Assembly: GCA_963717705.1 (NCBI GenBank)
Contig: CAVQWT010000003.1
Location: forward strand, 201,163 to 265,162
DNA length: 64,000 nucleotides
Reading direction: 5' to 3'
Source of the DNA: CAVQWT01 sp963717705
Lineage (GTDB): Bacteria; Pseudomonadota; Gammaproteobacteria; Burkholderiales; Casimicrobiaceae
A model generated the notes under the pieces. The model was not told the DNA's origin. It searched no databases and saw only the letters and a program-made list of their open reading frames with translations. The translations under genes and the position numbers were made by a program. Below, one piece after another: positions 15,009-24,657 of this stretch (its first letter is position 1; the number at the start of each line of letters is the position of its first letter).

Positions 15009-16210
15009 CAGTCGTCCCCCGCCGCGGCGGCGCGCCCCGCGGGCAGCTCGTCGTCGGGTGCGAACGGCAACACGCGCAGGCCGATGACGGTGATCAGCGC
15101 CGCGATCGCGACTCCGCCGATCCCCAGCAGCAGCTCCGGCAGCCGCGGCGAGTATGCGGCGATCTGCCCGTCGCCGAAGCTGCTGTCCGCCTGGTAGCCG
15201 GGGAAGATCTCGAGCGGCCACGCCTGGCCGCCGATGATGAACACGTACAGCAGCGCCAGCGCGCCGGCGATCGTCAGCAGCGATGCGGCGAGCACCGACC
15301 TCGGACCGCCCAGCCGCGGATGGAACACCAGGACCAGCGGCGCGATGCTGCCGGCCACGACGTAGCCCCACCAGAACAGCGCCGGATAGACGCCGCCGTC
15401 GATCAGGATGAAGCGCTCGAAGGCGACCTGCCGGGCGAAGTAGGCGTTGGTCAGGTGTTGGACCAGCGTCAGGTACAGCACCGCGGCGATGAAGAGGCCC
15501 AGCAGGTTGCGCATCCGCCGCAGCACGTCCGGCGGCGCCGCAGCGTCGGTCCATGCACAGATCGCCGACTGCACCACGAGGAAGACGGCGAGCCCCCACG
15601 CGAACGACATCACGATGAACAGGGGCGGCAGCAGCGCGCTGCCGTACGCCTGGCGCGCGACCAGGAACGCGAAGATCGCGCCGGTTCCCGTCGTCAGCAC
15701 GATCCGCCAGATGAAGGCGGCGAGTCCGACCCGGCCGGAGTGGACCTTCATCCGCCGCTCCATCAGCGTCCACAGGTAGACGGCGACGATCGCGAACATG
15801 CCCGAATAGAGAAACACGTTCCACGCGAAGACGGAGGTGAAGTTGTAGTGCGTCGCGGCGACGATCATCCGCTCCGGCCGGCCGAGATCGAGCATCAGCA
15901 CGGCGAGGCCGCCGGCGAGCAGCGCGATGCAGAGAAGGCCGGACAGCGGCGCGCGCGCCTTGTACGCCGCCTTGCCGAACACCGAGCCGATCGACGCCAC
16001 GTTGAGCGCCCCCGACGCGGCGACGATCAGGAAGATCGCGAACACGTGCGGCAGGCCCCAGACGATCCGGTTGTTCATCCCGGTGACGATGTGGCCGTTC
16101 TCCTCCATGTAGTGCGCGGCCGCGAGCCCGGCGAGCACGACCAGCCCGAGCAGCGCCGCCAGCAGCCAGAACCGGCGCGTGTCCCGTCGCGTGAAGTCGG
16201 TGGCGGCCAT
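15008..16210 (-). CDS. dsrP: DsrP, NrfD-family quinone-interacting membrane subunit
   Basis: 400 aa with about ten hydrophobic helices, the NrfD/PsrC architecture. The N-terminal RRDTRRFW precedes the first helix and the last helix ends before a short polar tail. DsrP belongs to the DsrMKJOP transmembrane complex and is expected to exchange electrons with quinones. It is seven bp behind dsrO and overlaps dsrN by one base, so the operon is tightly coupled here. Confidence 0.93.
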   Translation of the reverse strand: MAATDFTRRDTRRFWLLAALLGLVVLAGLAAAHYMEENGHIVTGMNNRIVWGLPHVFAIFLIVAASGALNVASIGSVFGKAAYKARAPLSGLLCIALLAGGLAVLMLDLGRPERMIVAATHYNFTSVFAWNVFLYSGMFAIVAVYLWTLMERRMKVHSGRVGLAAFIWRIVLTTGTGAIFAFLVARQAYGSALLPPLFIVMSFAWGLAVFLVVQSAICAWTDAAAPPDVLRRMRNLLGLFIAAVLYLTLVQHLTNAYFARQVAFERFILIDGGVYPALFWWGYVVAGSIAPLVLVFHPRLGGPRSVLAASLLTIAGALALLYVFIIGGQAWPLEIFPGYQADSSFGDGQIAAYSPRLPELLLGIGGVAIAALITVIGLRVLPFAPDDELPAGRAAAAGDD

Positions 16211-16216
16211 CGCGCG

Positions 16217-16948
16217 TCAGAGCCCCTGGTAGCGCACGCCGGGGCCGAGTTGCAGGTCCGGCCGCAGCGCGGCGGTGCTGAACTGGGCGATCCGCCGGGA
16301 GATCTCGCTCGCCGGATCGTTGAGGTTGCCGAACAGGATCGCGTTGTGTCCGGTCGCCGCGCAGGCCTCGACGCAGGCCGGAATCCGGTCGCGGTCGATG
16401 CGGTGGACGCACAGTGTGCAGGACTCGACGCAGCCCTTGCCGCGCGGCACGTCCGGCTTCTGGTCGGTGACCGGCTCGTGGACGAACGAGCGCGCCTGGT
16501 AGGGGCAGGCCATCATGCAGTAGCGGCAGCCGATGCAGGTGTGGCGGTCGACGAGGACGATGCCGTCGGCGCGCTTGAACGACGCGCCGGTGGGGCAGAC
16601 GTCGACGCACGGCGGCTCGGCGCAGTGCTGGCACATCACCGGCGCCGACTTCGCCGGGCCGCCGCGCAGGTCCTTGAGCTCGACCTTGCGGATCCACTGC
16701 GCGGACGTCGGCGACTTCGCGCCCGGCAGGCCGTTCTCCCTGTCGCAGGCGACCACGCAGGCGTCGCAGTCCGACGCGCAGCGGTTGACGTCGACCAGCA
16801 TGCCCCAGCGCACCGCCTTCGACGCCGGCTCGGCGGGCGGGCGGCCCTGCGCGAGCTCGAACAGCGTGACGCCGGGCGCGAGCGTGATGCCCGCAAATGC
16901 GGCACCCCAGCCCAGCACCTGCCGCCGGCCGCGATCGACGTTGCTCAT
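16217..16948 (-). CDS. dsrO: DsrO, periplasmic ferredoxin-like iron-sulfur protein
   Basis: 243 aa. The N-terminus has a twin-arginine signal (RRQVLGWGAAFAGITLAPG), which predicts Tat export as a folded protein. Cysteine sets for up to four [4Fe-4S] clusters are visible: CASDCDACVVACD, CQHCAEPPCVDVCPTGA, CIGCRYCMMACPYQ and CTLCVHRI...CVEAC. It is the periplasmic electron-transfer subunit of DsrMKJOP. I chose the ATG at 16948 because it places RR directly in the signal; a GGGGGTG stretch lies just upstream. Confidence 0.93.
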   Translation of the reverse strand: MSNVDRGRRQVLGWGAAFAGITLAPGVTLFELAQGRPPAEPASKAVRWGMLVDVNRCASDCDACVVACDRENGLPGAKSPTSAQWIRKVELKDLRGGPAKSAPVMCQHCAEPPCVDVCPTGASFKRADGIVLVDRHTCIGCRYCMMACPYQARSFVHEPVTDQKPDVPRGKGCVESCTLCVHRIDRDRIPACVEACAATGHNAILFGNLNDPASEISRRIAQFSTAALRPDLQLGPGVRYQGL

Positions 16949-17012
16949 CGCACCCCCATGCCCGCGGCCCGGATCGACGCGCCCTGCCCGTCGCGAGACG
17001 GCGCGCGGGCGC

Positions 17013-17516
17013 TCATCGCGGCGCCCCTGCGGGCGGGACGGTGTTCGCGGCAACCCCGGCCGCAGCGCGGTCGGAATGGCATTCGAAGCAGTCGAGCTTG
17101 ACCGCCGCGTACCGGTGGCAGCTTTCGCAGAACGCGTCCCTGGCTCCGGTGACGCGGCCCGTCTCCCGGCTCGCGTGGCAGGCGACGCAGTTGGCCAGGC
17201 TGTGCTGCGTCGTCCGCACGCCTTCATGCACCGTGCGGTCGCGGTGGTGCTTCAGCAGCTCCATGTGATTGCGCCGCATGAACTGCGTGTCCTCGACGCA
17301 TCGCCCCGGTGCGCTGATGGCCACCGCCGGCATCGGCACCCGCGAGGTCGCACTGTCGGCCGCCGTCGCCGCCGCGGGGCCAAGCGTCGCGAGGGCGAGC
17401 GCAAGCGCCGCGATCCACGCCCCGAACCCGGTGCGGGACCCGGACGGCGGCGTGCCGCCTCCGGCGCGGCCCGAGTTGGCAGCCGGGACGCCGAGCGAGT
17501 TGCCGCGCATCGCCAT
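17013..17516 (-). CDS. dsrJ: DsrJ, tri-haem cytochrome c of the DsrMKJOP complex
   Basis: 167 aa. A hydrophobic segment at about 33-50 acts as signal or anchor, followed by three CxxCH haem sites at 110-114 (CVACH), 130-134 (CESCH) and 143-147 (CFECH). Cys73 precedes the haem sites and is a candidate for the unusual Cys/His haem ligand reported for DsrJ. The first ~30 residues before the hydrophobic stretch are longer than usual. The gene starts four bp after the dsrL stop. Confidence 0.92.
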   Translation of the reverse strand: MAMRGNSLGVPAANSGRAGGGTPPSGSRTGFGAWIAALALALATLGPAAATAADSATSRVPMPAVAISAPGRCVEDTQFMRRNHMELLKHHRDRTVHEGVRTTQHSLANCVACHASRETGRVTGARDAFCESCHRYAAVKLDCFECHSDRAAAGVAANTVPPAGAPR

Positions 17517-17520
17517 GGCG

Positions 17521-19476
17521 CTATTCGCCGAGCCCCATCTGGATGTAGCCCGTCGGGCAGACGTCCTTGCAGATGTGGCAGCCGATGCACCTGTCGTAGT
17601 CGGTGTACACGTAGCGCCCGGTCGTCGCGTCCTTCTTCGGCACCTTGGCCACCGCGAGCTGCGGGCAGTAGACGACGCAGTTGTCGCACTCGAAGCACTG
17701 GCCGCAGCTCATGCAGCGCTTGGCCTCGGCCACGGCGTCGGCCTCGGACAGCGGGTCGAGCCGCTCCTCGAAGTTGCCGAGCGCCGTCTCCCGCGTCAGC
17801 GTGACGATGTTGCGCCGGTGGCGGGGCGTGTATCCGAAATGGCCGAGGAACAGCTCCTCGTGCGGGATCACGTAGCGGTCGGACCGGTCGTCGTAGTTGT
17901 GGATGCCGACGTTGCTGCTATCGGTCCCGAGGATCGGCTCGTGCACTTCGCTGAACGTGAGGCCCTTCTCGACCATTTTGCGCTTGAGGTCGAACGCGTG
18001 GACGTCGATCTTCGGTCGCTTGCCCTGCTCCTCGCCGCGCAGGAAGCGGTCGATGCCGTCGGCGGCGATGGCGCCGTGGCCGATGGCCGTGGTGAGCAGA
18101 TGCGGACGCAGCACGTCGCCGCCGGCGAAGGTGCCCGGCTTGCCCGCGACCTGGTAGTTCTTGTCGGCGGCGACGGCGCCGCGGCCGTTGTCGAACTCCT
18201 CGAGGCCGGTGAAGTCGACCGCCTGCCCGATCGCCGACACGATGAGGTCGGCCGGGATGTCCTCCTCGGTGCCCTCGATCACCTTGATCTCGAGCTTCGG
18301 GCCGACGAACTTCGCCTCGCAGCGCGCGACTCGCAGCGCAATGCCGCGACCATTCGCGTCCTTGACCACGCACACCGGTGCGAGCCCGCCGCGGATGGCG
18401 ATGCCCTCCGCCTGCGCCTGCTCGATCTCGTGCTTGTTGGCCTGCATCTGCGCGACGTCGAACACCGACGTCAGCGTCACTTCGGCCCCCTGCTTCGCCG
18501 ACACCGACGCGACGTCGTGCGCCAGGTGGCCACCGATGGCGCGCTCGGGGAAGTCGGTCGGCTGCGCGTGCTCGATGTGCCCCAGCCGGCGCGCGACTGT
18601 CGCCACGTCGATCGAGGTGTCGCCGCCGCCGATGACGACCACGCGCCGGCCGACGTGCTGCAGCCGGCCGTCGTTGAACGCCTTCAGGAACGCCGTCGCG
18701 GTGACGACGTTCGGCGCGTCGCCGCCCGGCGCCGGCAGCGGCCGCCCCGACTGTGCGCCCATGCCCAGGAACACCGCGTCGAAATCCCTGCGCAGCGACT
18801 CCAGCGTGACGTCGGTGCCGATCCGGCAACGGAGCCGCGTCTTCACGCCGAGGTCGACGATGCGCTGGATCTCCGCGTCCAGCACCTCGCGCGGGGTGCG
18901 GAACCCGGGGATGCCGTAGCGCATCATCCCGCCCAGGTGCTCGTGCTCGTCGAACACGGTGACCTCATGGCCGCGCAGCGCAAGCTGGTACGCGCAGGAG
19001 AGCCCCGCGGGGCCGCCGCCGATCACCGCGATCTTCCTGCCGCTGGTCGCGGGGACGGGCGTGAAGGCGAGCTTGTTGGCGATCGCGTACTCGCCGAGGA
19101 AGTGCTCGACCGAGTTGATGCCGACGTGGTCCTCGACCTCGTTGCGGTTGCAGCCGGTCTCGCACGGCGCCGGGCAGACGCGACCCATCACCGACGGGAA
19201 CGGGTTCGCCTCGGTCAGCCGGCGCCACGCGTACTCCTGCCACTTCATGCCCGCGGGCGGCTTCTCGATCCCGCGCACGATGTTGAGATAGCCGCGGATG
19301 TCCTCGCCGGACGGGCAGCTGCCCTGGCACGGCGGCGTCGACTGGATGTAGGTCGGGCACTTGTGCGTGTAGCTCGCCTGGAAGATCTGGTCACGCCAGG
19401 AATCCCACTTCACGTCGCCGTCCTTGTAGCGGCGGAACGTGAGCTTTTCGGCAGCGGGGCTGGGGGGGGTGGACAT
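17521..19476 (-). CDS. dsrL: DsrL, iron-sulfur flavoprotein NAD(P)H:acceptor oxidoreductase
   Basis: 651 aa, related to the glutamate synthase small subunit. An N-terminal Fe-S region (CPTYIQSTPPCQGSCPSG; CPAPCETGCNRNEV) precedes FAD binding (VIGGGPAGLSCAY, about 158-170) and NAD(P) binding (VVIGGGDTSIDVATVARR), and a C-terminal ferredoxin domain has CMSCGQCFECDNC and CIGCHICKDVCPTG. DsrL is the partner of DsrAB in the oxidative pathway and links it to NAD(P). The ATG at 19476 is preceded by GGAGA at seven nt; an ATG six codons upstream lacks an SD. Confidence 0.95.
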   Translation of the reverse strand: MSTPPSPAAEKLTFRRYKDGDVKWDSWRDQIFQASYTHKCPTYIQSTPPCQGSCPSGEDIRGYLNIVRGIEKPPAGMKWQEYAWRRLTEANPFPSVMGRVCPAPCETGCNRNEVEDHVGINSVEHFLGEYAIANKLAFTPVPATSGRKIAVIGGGPAGLSCAYQLALRGHEVTVFDEHEHLGGMMRYGIPGFRTPREVLDAEIQRIVDLGVKTRLRCRIGTDVTLESLRRDFDAVFLGMGAQSGRPLPAPGGDAPNVVTATAFLKAFNDGRLQHVGRRVVVIGGGDTSIDVATVARRLGHIEHAQPTDFPERAIGGHLAHDVASVSAKQGAEVTLTSVFDVAQMQANKHEIEQAQAEGIAIRGGLAPVCVVKDANGRGIALRVARCEAKFVGPKLEIKVIEGTEEDIPADLIVSAIGQAVDFTGLEEFDNGRGAVAADKNYQVAGKPGTFAGGDVLRPHLLTTAIGHGAIAADGIDRFLRGEEQGKRPKIDVHAFDLKRKMVEKGLTFSEVHEPILGTDSSNVGIHNYDDRSDRYVIPHEELFLGHFGYTPRHRRNIVTLTRETALGNFEERLDPLSEADAVAEAKRCMSCGQCFECDNCVVYCPQLAVAKVPKKDATTGRYVYTDYDRCIGCHICKDVCPTGYIQMGLGE

Positions 19477-19527
19477 TGCCTGGTCTCCGGTCAATTGCCT
19501 TGGTGTCGGTCGGTCGCGGGCCGCCGG

Positions 19528-21060
<1,533 letters not shown>

Positions 21061-21069
21061 GTCAGTGCC

Positions 21070-21125
21070 CCCGGGCCGTCCCGCGGGACTCAACGGTCCC
21101 CTCGGGGAGCAGCGGGCGACTCGAG
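21070..21125. repeat. Degenerate REP-like hairpin element between dsrM and dsrK
   Basis: This stretch has the palindrome GTCCCGCGGGAC (21078-21089) and CCCCTCGGGG (21098-21107), then G-runs. The order CCCCTCGGGGA followed by a purine-rich segment and GGGGG resembles the two repeats at 23028-23184, so it may be a decayed relative. It sits inside the dsr operon and could tune mRNA stability or the dsrM:dsrK ratio (inference). Confidence 0.45.
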
Positions 21126-21143
21126 CCTGGGGGTCGTTGCACG

Positions 21144-21878
21144 CTAGTTCCTTGCGTCGAGGCGCGCGGCCCACGCCGCGAGGTGGCGATGCTCGCGCGG
21201 ATCGTCGGCCTGGTTGCGCGACGGCGAGAAGAAGATACCCGGCGCGTGCAGCAGCTTGCTGTACGGGAACACGAGCATCAGCAGCGCGACCAGCCCGAGG
21301 TGCACGTACAGCACGCCGTCGGCCGGCAGCGGTTTCCAGTCGAAATAGACGAGCCCGAGGAAGAAGGCCTTCACCGCGACGACGTCGGTGTGCGCGACAA
21401 ACTTCATCGCCAGCCCGGACAGCGCGATCGCCAGCAGCAGCGCCAGCATCAGGTGGTCGGACGGCGTCGAGATGTAGCGGACGCGCGCGACGAAGACGCG
21501 GCGCACCCACAGTCCCGCCAGCCCGGCGGCCATCGCGAACCCGGCGTAGACGCCGAACGGCTGCAGGAACGCGACCCAGCCCCAGACCGGCTCGGTGAAG
21601 TAACGCAGGTGCCGCGCGAGCACCAGCGCCAGCCCGGCGTGGAACAGCCAGCCGGCGAGCCACAGCCACAGGCTCGCCTTGAACAGGCTCTCGAACAGCG
21701 TGACCTCGCGCACCAGGCGCAGCGCCACGCCGCCGCGCGTGATCGGCGCCGGCGTGGTCGGGATCTTGAGCGGCGCCGGCACGCGGGCGTAGCCCCAGAT
21801 CCGGTACGCCGTGCCCAGCCCCAGCACCAGGAACGCCGCGTAGAACAGCAGGGCAAACGCGATCGTCGCGGGCGTCAT
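21144..21878 (-). CDS. dsrM: DsrM, NarI-like cytochrome b membrane subunit
   Basis: 244 aa with about five to six transmembrane helices. Conserved histidines lie in helices (WLFHAGLALVLARHLRYF; PSDHLMLALLL; DGVLYVHLGLVALL), as needed to bind b haems in NarI-type subunits. DsrM pairs with DsrK and passes electrons between quinones and the cytoplasmic Fe-S centre. The ATG at 21878 gives the usual short N-terminus ahead of the first helix. Confidence 0.93.
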   Translation of the reverse strand: MTPATIAFALLFYAAFLVLGLGTAYRIWGYARVPAPLKIPTTPAPITRGGVALRLVREVTLFESLFKASLWLWLAGWLFHAGLALVLARHLRYFTEPVWGWVAFLQPFGVYAGFAMAAGLAGLWVRRVFVARVRYISTPSDHLMLALLLAIALSGLAMKFVAHTDVVAVKAFFLGLVYFDWKPLPADGVLYVHLGLVALLMLVFPYSKLLHAPGIFFSPSRNQADDPREHRHLAAWAARLDARN

Positions 21879-21948
21879 GGCTCGGGCGGGCGGCGGCGGT
21901 CGAGGGGCCCCGTGCGGACCGGAATGGCGGCGGCCGGGCGCGCGCCGG

Positions 21949-22284
21949 CTACACGCAGCCGGTCGGCTTGGGCAGGCCCGCGATCTTGCAGGCCTGCTTC
22001 GCCGGACCGTACGGGAACAGCTCGTACAGGTACTGGCTGCTGCCCTTTTCCGGCCCGAGCGTCTTGCCGATCGCCTTGGTCAGCACGCGGACCGCGGGCG
22101 CGATCTGGTACTCGTCGTAGTACTTGCGCAGGAAGTTGACGACCTCCCAGTGGTTCTGCGACATCTCGACGTTCTCGGTCACCGCGATGTGCTTGGCGAT
22201 GTCCTCGTCCCAGTCGGCCAGGTTGACGAGGTAGCCTTCCTCGTCGGTCTCGAAACTCTTGCCGTTCACTTCGATGGTGGGCAT
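21949..22284 (-). CDS. dsrC: DsrC, sulfur-carrier protein with both active cysteines
   Basis: 111 aa with the canonical DsrC C-terminal arm, in which Cys99 (KQACKIAGLP) and the penultimate Cys110 (TGCV) are both present. These carry a trisulfide between DsrEFH, DsrAB and DsrMK. Of three DsrC-family genes in the window (13153, 21949, 28491) this is the only one with cysteines, so it must supply the carrier function. It lies between dsrH and dsrM. Confidence 0.96.
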   Translation of the reverse strand: MPTIEVNGKSFETDEEGYLVNLADWDEDIAKHIAVTENVEMSQNHWEVVNFLRKYYDEYQIAPAVRVLTKAIGKTLGPEKGSSQYLYELFPYGPAKQACKIAGLPKPTGCV

Positions 22285-22327
22285 GCGGTTCTCCTGAAAG
22301 GGCGTTGGTGATGCGAAAGCGGGATCG

Positions 22328-22624
22328 TCAGAGCCACGACTGGCAGGCGTTGTGCTCCGCCACGAGGTCGACGAAGCCGCCGTAGTCGATGGTGGTCACG
22401 CCGTCGATCACGCGATCGGCGACGGCGCGGGCCTCGAGGTCGGGCAGCAGCGCGTAGACGCGGAACCTGGACAGCGCCGCCTTGATGCTGGCCTCGACGG
22501 CGGTGCCGCGGACGGCCGCATAGACACCGTCCTCGATCAGCAGCAGCGCGCCGGGCGCGCCGATCCGCAGGCAGGCGTCGAGCGAGTTGCGCTCGAGGGG
22601 TGACTTGTTGACGATATTGAGCAT
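22328..22624 (-). CDS. dsrH: DsrH (TusB family) sulfurtransferase subunit
   Basis: 98 aa of the DsrH/TusB family: MLNIVNKSPLERNSLDACLRI at the start, then LLIEDGVYAAVRG. Together with DsrE and DsrF it forms a hexameric complex that accepts sulfur for DsrC. Order dsrE-dsrF-dsrH-dsrC matches other oxidative dsr loci. Sixteen bp separate it from dsrF. Confidence 0.92.
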   Translation of the reverse strand: MLNIVNKSPLERNSLDACLRIGAPGALLLIEDGVYAAVRGTAVEASIKAALSRFRVYALLPDLEARAVADRVIDGVTTIDYGGFVDLVAEHNACQSWL

Positions 22625-22639
22625 CGTGTCCGCGCCGGG

Positions 22640-23011
22640 TCAGAAGGAAAGGACGACGTCCTGCGCCGCCATCAGCTGGCCGAGTTCGCCCGCCTCGAGG
22701 ACGGTGACGTCGACGATCAGGTCGTCCTCGGTCAGGCCGCGCGCGTCCAGCGACTCGCGCTCGACGTAGAGCTTCTCGACGTCGTAGCCCTCGAGCGCGC
22801 GGTACGTCGGCGAGAAGTTCTTGGTCTCGATGCCCTTGGTCTGCTGGCCCTTCTTCAGCTGCCAGACGCCGTCTTCGATGAACACCAGGGAGACGTCCTG
22901 GTCGAACGCCGCGGTGATCAGCACGACCTCGAGCGACTCGAGCGCGTAGGCGGTGCCGTACGGCGCCGTCCGGTTGACGAACATGAACTTCTTGGAGGTT
23001 CCCTCGGACAT
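22640..23011 (-). CDS. dsrF: DsrF (TusC family) sulfurtransferase subunit
   Basis: 123 aa of the DsrF/TusC family. Typical segments are KKFMFVNRTAPYGTAYALESLEV near the start and SLVFIEDGVWQLKKGQ. The ATG at 23011 is preferred: frames further upstream run into the tandem REP-like repeats and are not coding. It is a structural partner of DsrE and DsrH and has no catalytic cysteine at the DsrE position. Confidence 0.92.
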   Translation of the reverse strand: MSEGTSKKFMFVNRTAPYGTAYALESLEVVLITAAFDQDVSLVFIEDGVWQLKKGQQTKGIETKNFSPTYRALEGYDVEKLYVERESLDARGLTEDDLIVDVTVLEAGELGQLMAAQDVVLSF

Positions 23012-23027
23012 CGCGTGCTTCCTGTCA

Positions 23028-23184
23028 GCGCCCGCCCGGCCGCCCGAAGGGCGCTGGCCGCCCCCCTCGGGGGGAGACGAACGAAGTGAGTATCGGGGGG
23101 GAGTCATCCGGCGCCCGCCCGGCCGCCCGAAGGGCGCTGGCCGCCCCCCTCGGGGGGGAGACGAACGAAGTGAGTATCGCGGGG
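23028..23184. repeat. Two tandem ~73-bp REP-like repeats between dsrE and dsrF
   Basis: Copy 1 spans 23028-23100 and copy 2 spans 23111-23184. Each begins GCGCCCGCCCGGCCGCCCG, continues with the hairpins CGCCCGAAGGGCG and CCCCCCTCGGGGGG, and ends GAACGAAGTGAGTATCG. The copies differ by about one G and a few bases at the edge. Elements with this hairpin-plus-tail look are common in betaproteobacterial genomes (recalled, not searched). They break an otherwise tight operon between dsrE and dsrF. Confidence 0.85.
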
Positions 23185-23188
23185 TCAT

Positions 23189-23548
23189 TCAGTCACCGAA
23201 GACGACCATGCGGTCGGCCTGGATGCCGGACTCGACCAGTTGCCCCAGGCCCGAGATGCGGAAGCCGGGCGCGAGGTTCTCGTCCTTGATCCCGCGCCGC
23301 AGCGCCGCGGCCACGCAGACGACCAGGTCCACGCCGTGCTCGGCGGCGAGCTTCGACCAGCGGGCGACGATGTTGCGGTCGTCCTGCGGCGGCTCGGTCA
23401 GCCGCGACGAGTTGTTCACGCCGTCGTGGTAGAAGAACACGCGGTGGATCTCGTGCCCCTTCGCCAGCGCCGCCTTGCAGAACAGGTACGCGGAATCGCT
23501 GGCCTGGTGCTGGTACGGGCCCTCGTTGACCAGAATGCCGAATTTCAT
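23189..23548 (-). CDS. dsrE: DsrE (TusD family) sulfurtransferase subunit
   Basis: 119 aa of the DsrE/TusD family: MKFGILVNEGPYQHQ start, HRVFFYHDGVNNSSRL in the middle and the active cysteine in VDLVVCVAAALRRG (about residue 78), which binds transferable sulfur in DsrEFH. It begins 20 bp after the dsrB stop and is separated from dsrF by the repeat pair at 23028-23184. Presence of dsrEFH marks the pathway as oxidative rather than sulfate-reducing. Confidence 0.94.
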   Translation of the reverse strand: MKFGILVNEGPYQHQASDSAYLFCKAALAKGHEIHRVFFYHDGVNNSSRLTEPPQDDRNIVARWSKLAAEHGVDLVVCVAAALRRGIKDENLAPGFRISGLGQLVESGIQADRMVVFGD

Positions 23549-23568
23549 TTGCGCACGCCGCCTTCCAC

Positions 23569-24645
23569 TCAGAACCGGATGTGCGTCGACGCGTTCAGGT
23601 TCACGCGCGCGCCGCGCCAGTCGTCGACCAGGTACTTGGTGAACGGCAGCTCGGTCTTCTCGAAGAAGCGCGGCCAGCCGATGCGCTCGATCCAGTCGGA
23701 CAGCCGCTCCCAGGCCCGCGCGTCCTCCTTGTAGACGCGAAGGATGCGCTTGACCACCTCGGACACCTCGGTCCAGCGCGGCGGGTTGTTGGGCAGCCCG
23801 GCGGCGACCATCTTCATGAACGTCGGCTTGGCGCGGGCGTTGGAGTTCTTGCCGCCCACCCAGATCGCGAGCTTCGAATGCTCGGGATCGTTGATCTGCA
23901 TCGGCGGGCACGGCGGATAGCACGCGCCGCAGCAGATGCACTTCTTCTCGTCGACCTCGAGCGAGGGCTTGCCGTTGACCATCGCCGGGCGGATCGCCGC
24001 GACCGGACAGCGCGCGACCACCGCCGGCCGCTCGCAGACGTTGGCGACGAGGTCATGGTTGATCTTCGGCGGCTTGGTGTGCTGGACGATGATCGCGATG
24101 TCCGCCTGTCCGCCGCAGTTGATCTCGCAGCACGACGTCGACAGGTGCACCCGGTTGGGCATCTCCTCGCGCCGGAACTCGTCGTAGAGCTCGTCCATCA
24201 GCGCCTTGACCACGCCCGACGCGTCGGTGCCGGGGATGTCGCAGTGCAGCCACCCCTGCGTGTGCGCGATCATCGACACCGAGTTGCCGGTGCCGCCGAC
24301 GGGGAAGCCGCCCTTCTCGAGCTCGGCGATCAGCGGCGCGACCTTGGCGAACGACGACACCATGAACTCGATGTTCGAGCGGATGGTGAAGCGGACGTGG
24401 CCCTCGGCGTACTTGTCGGCGATGTCGCACAGCCGGCGGATGGTGAAGACGTCCATCTGCCGCTGCGTGCCGGCGCGCACCGTCCACACCTCGTCGCCGG
24501 AGTGCGACACGTGGTGCAGCACGCCCGGGCGCGGCCGGTCGTGGTACTTCCAGTTGCCGTAGTTCTTCGCGAGCAGCGGGTGCAGGAACTGCCGGTTGTC
24601 CGGCACGCCGCTCTCGATCGCGCGCCGCATCTGGGGTTGGCTCAT
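23569..24645 (-). CDS. dsrB: Dissimilatory sulfite reductase beta subunit (reverse type)
   Basis: 358 aa. The sirohaem/[4Fe-4S] region is STSCCEINCGGQAD, and an inserted ferredoxin domain carries CICCGACYPPCPP. With DsrA it forms the alpha2beta2 enzyme that, in the oxidative direction, turns DsrC-bound sulfur into sulfite. The assignment as reverse-type rests on the linked dsrEFH and dsrL. Twelve bp separate it from dsrA. Confidence 0.96.
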   Translation of the reverse strand: MSQPQMRRAIESGVPDNRQFLHPLLAKNYGNWKYHDRPRPGVLHHVSHSGDEVWTVRAGTQRQMDVFTIRRLCDIADKYAEGHVRFTIRSNIEFMVSSFAKVAPLIAELEKGGFPVGGTGNSVSMIAHTQGWLHCDIPGTDASGVVKALMDELYDEFRREEMPNRVHLSTSCCEINCGGQADIAIIVQHTKPPKINHDLVANVCERPAVVARCPVAAIRPAMVNGKPSLEVDEKKCICCGACYPPCPPMQINDPEHSKLAIWVGGKNSNARAKPTFMKMVAAGLPNNPPRWTEVSEVVKRILRVYKEDARAWERLSDWIERIGWPRFFEKTELPFTKYLVDDWRGARVNLNASTHIRF

Positions 24646-24657
24646 GATCTCGTCTCC

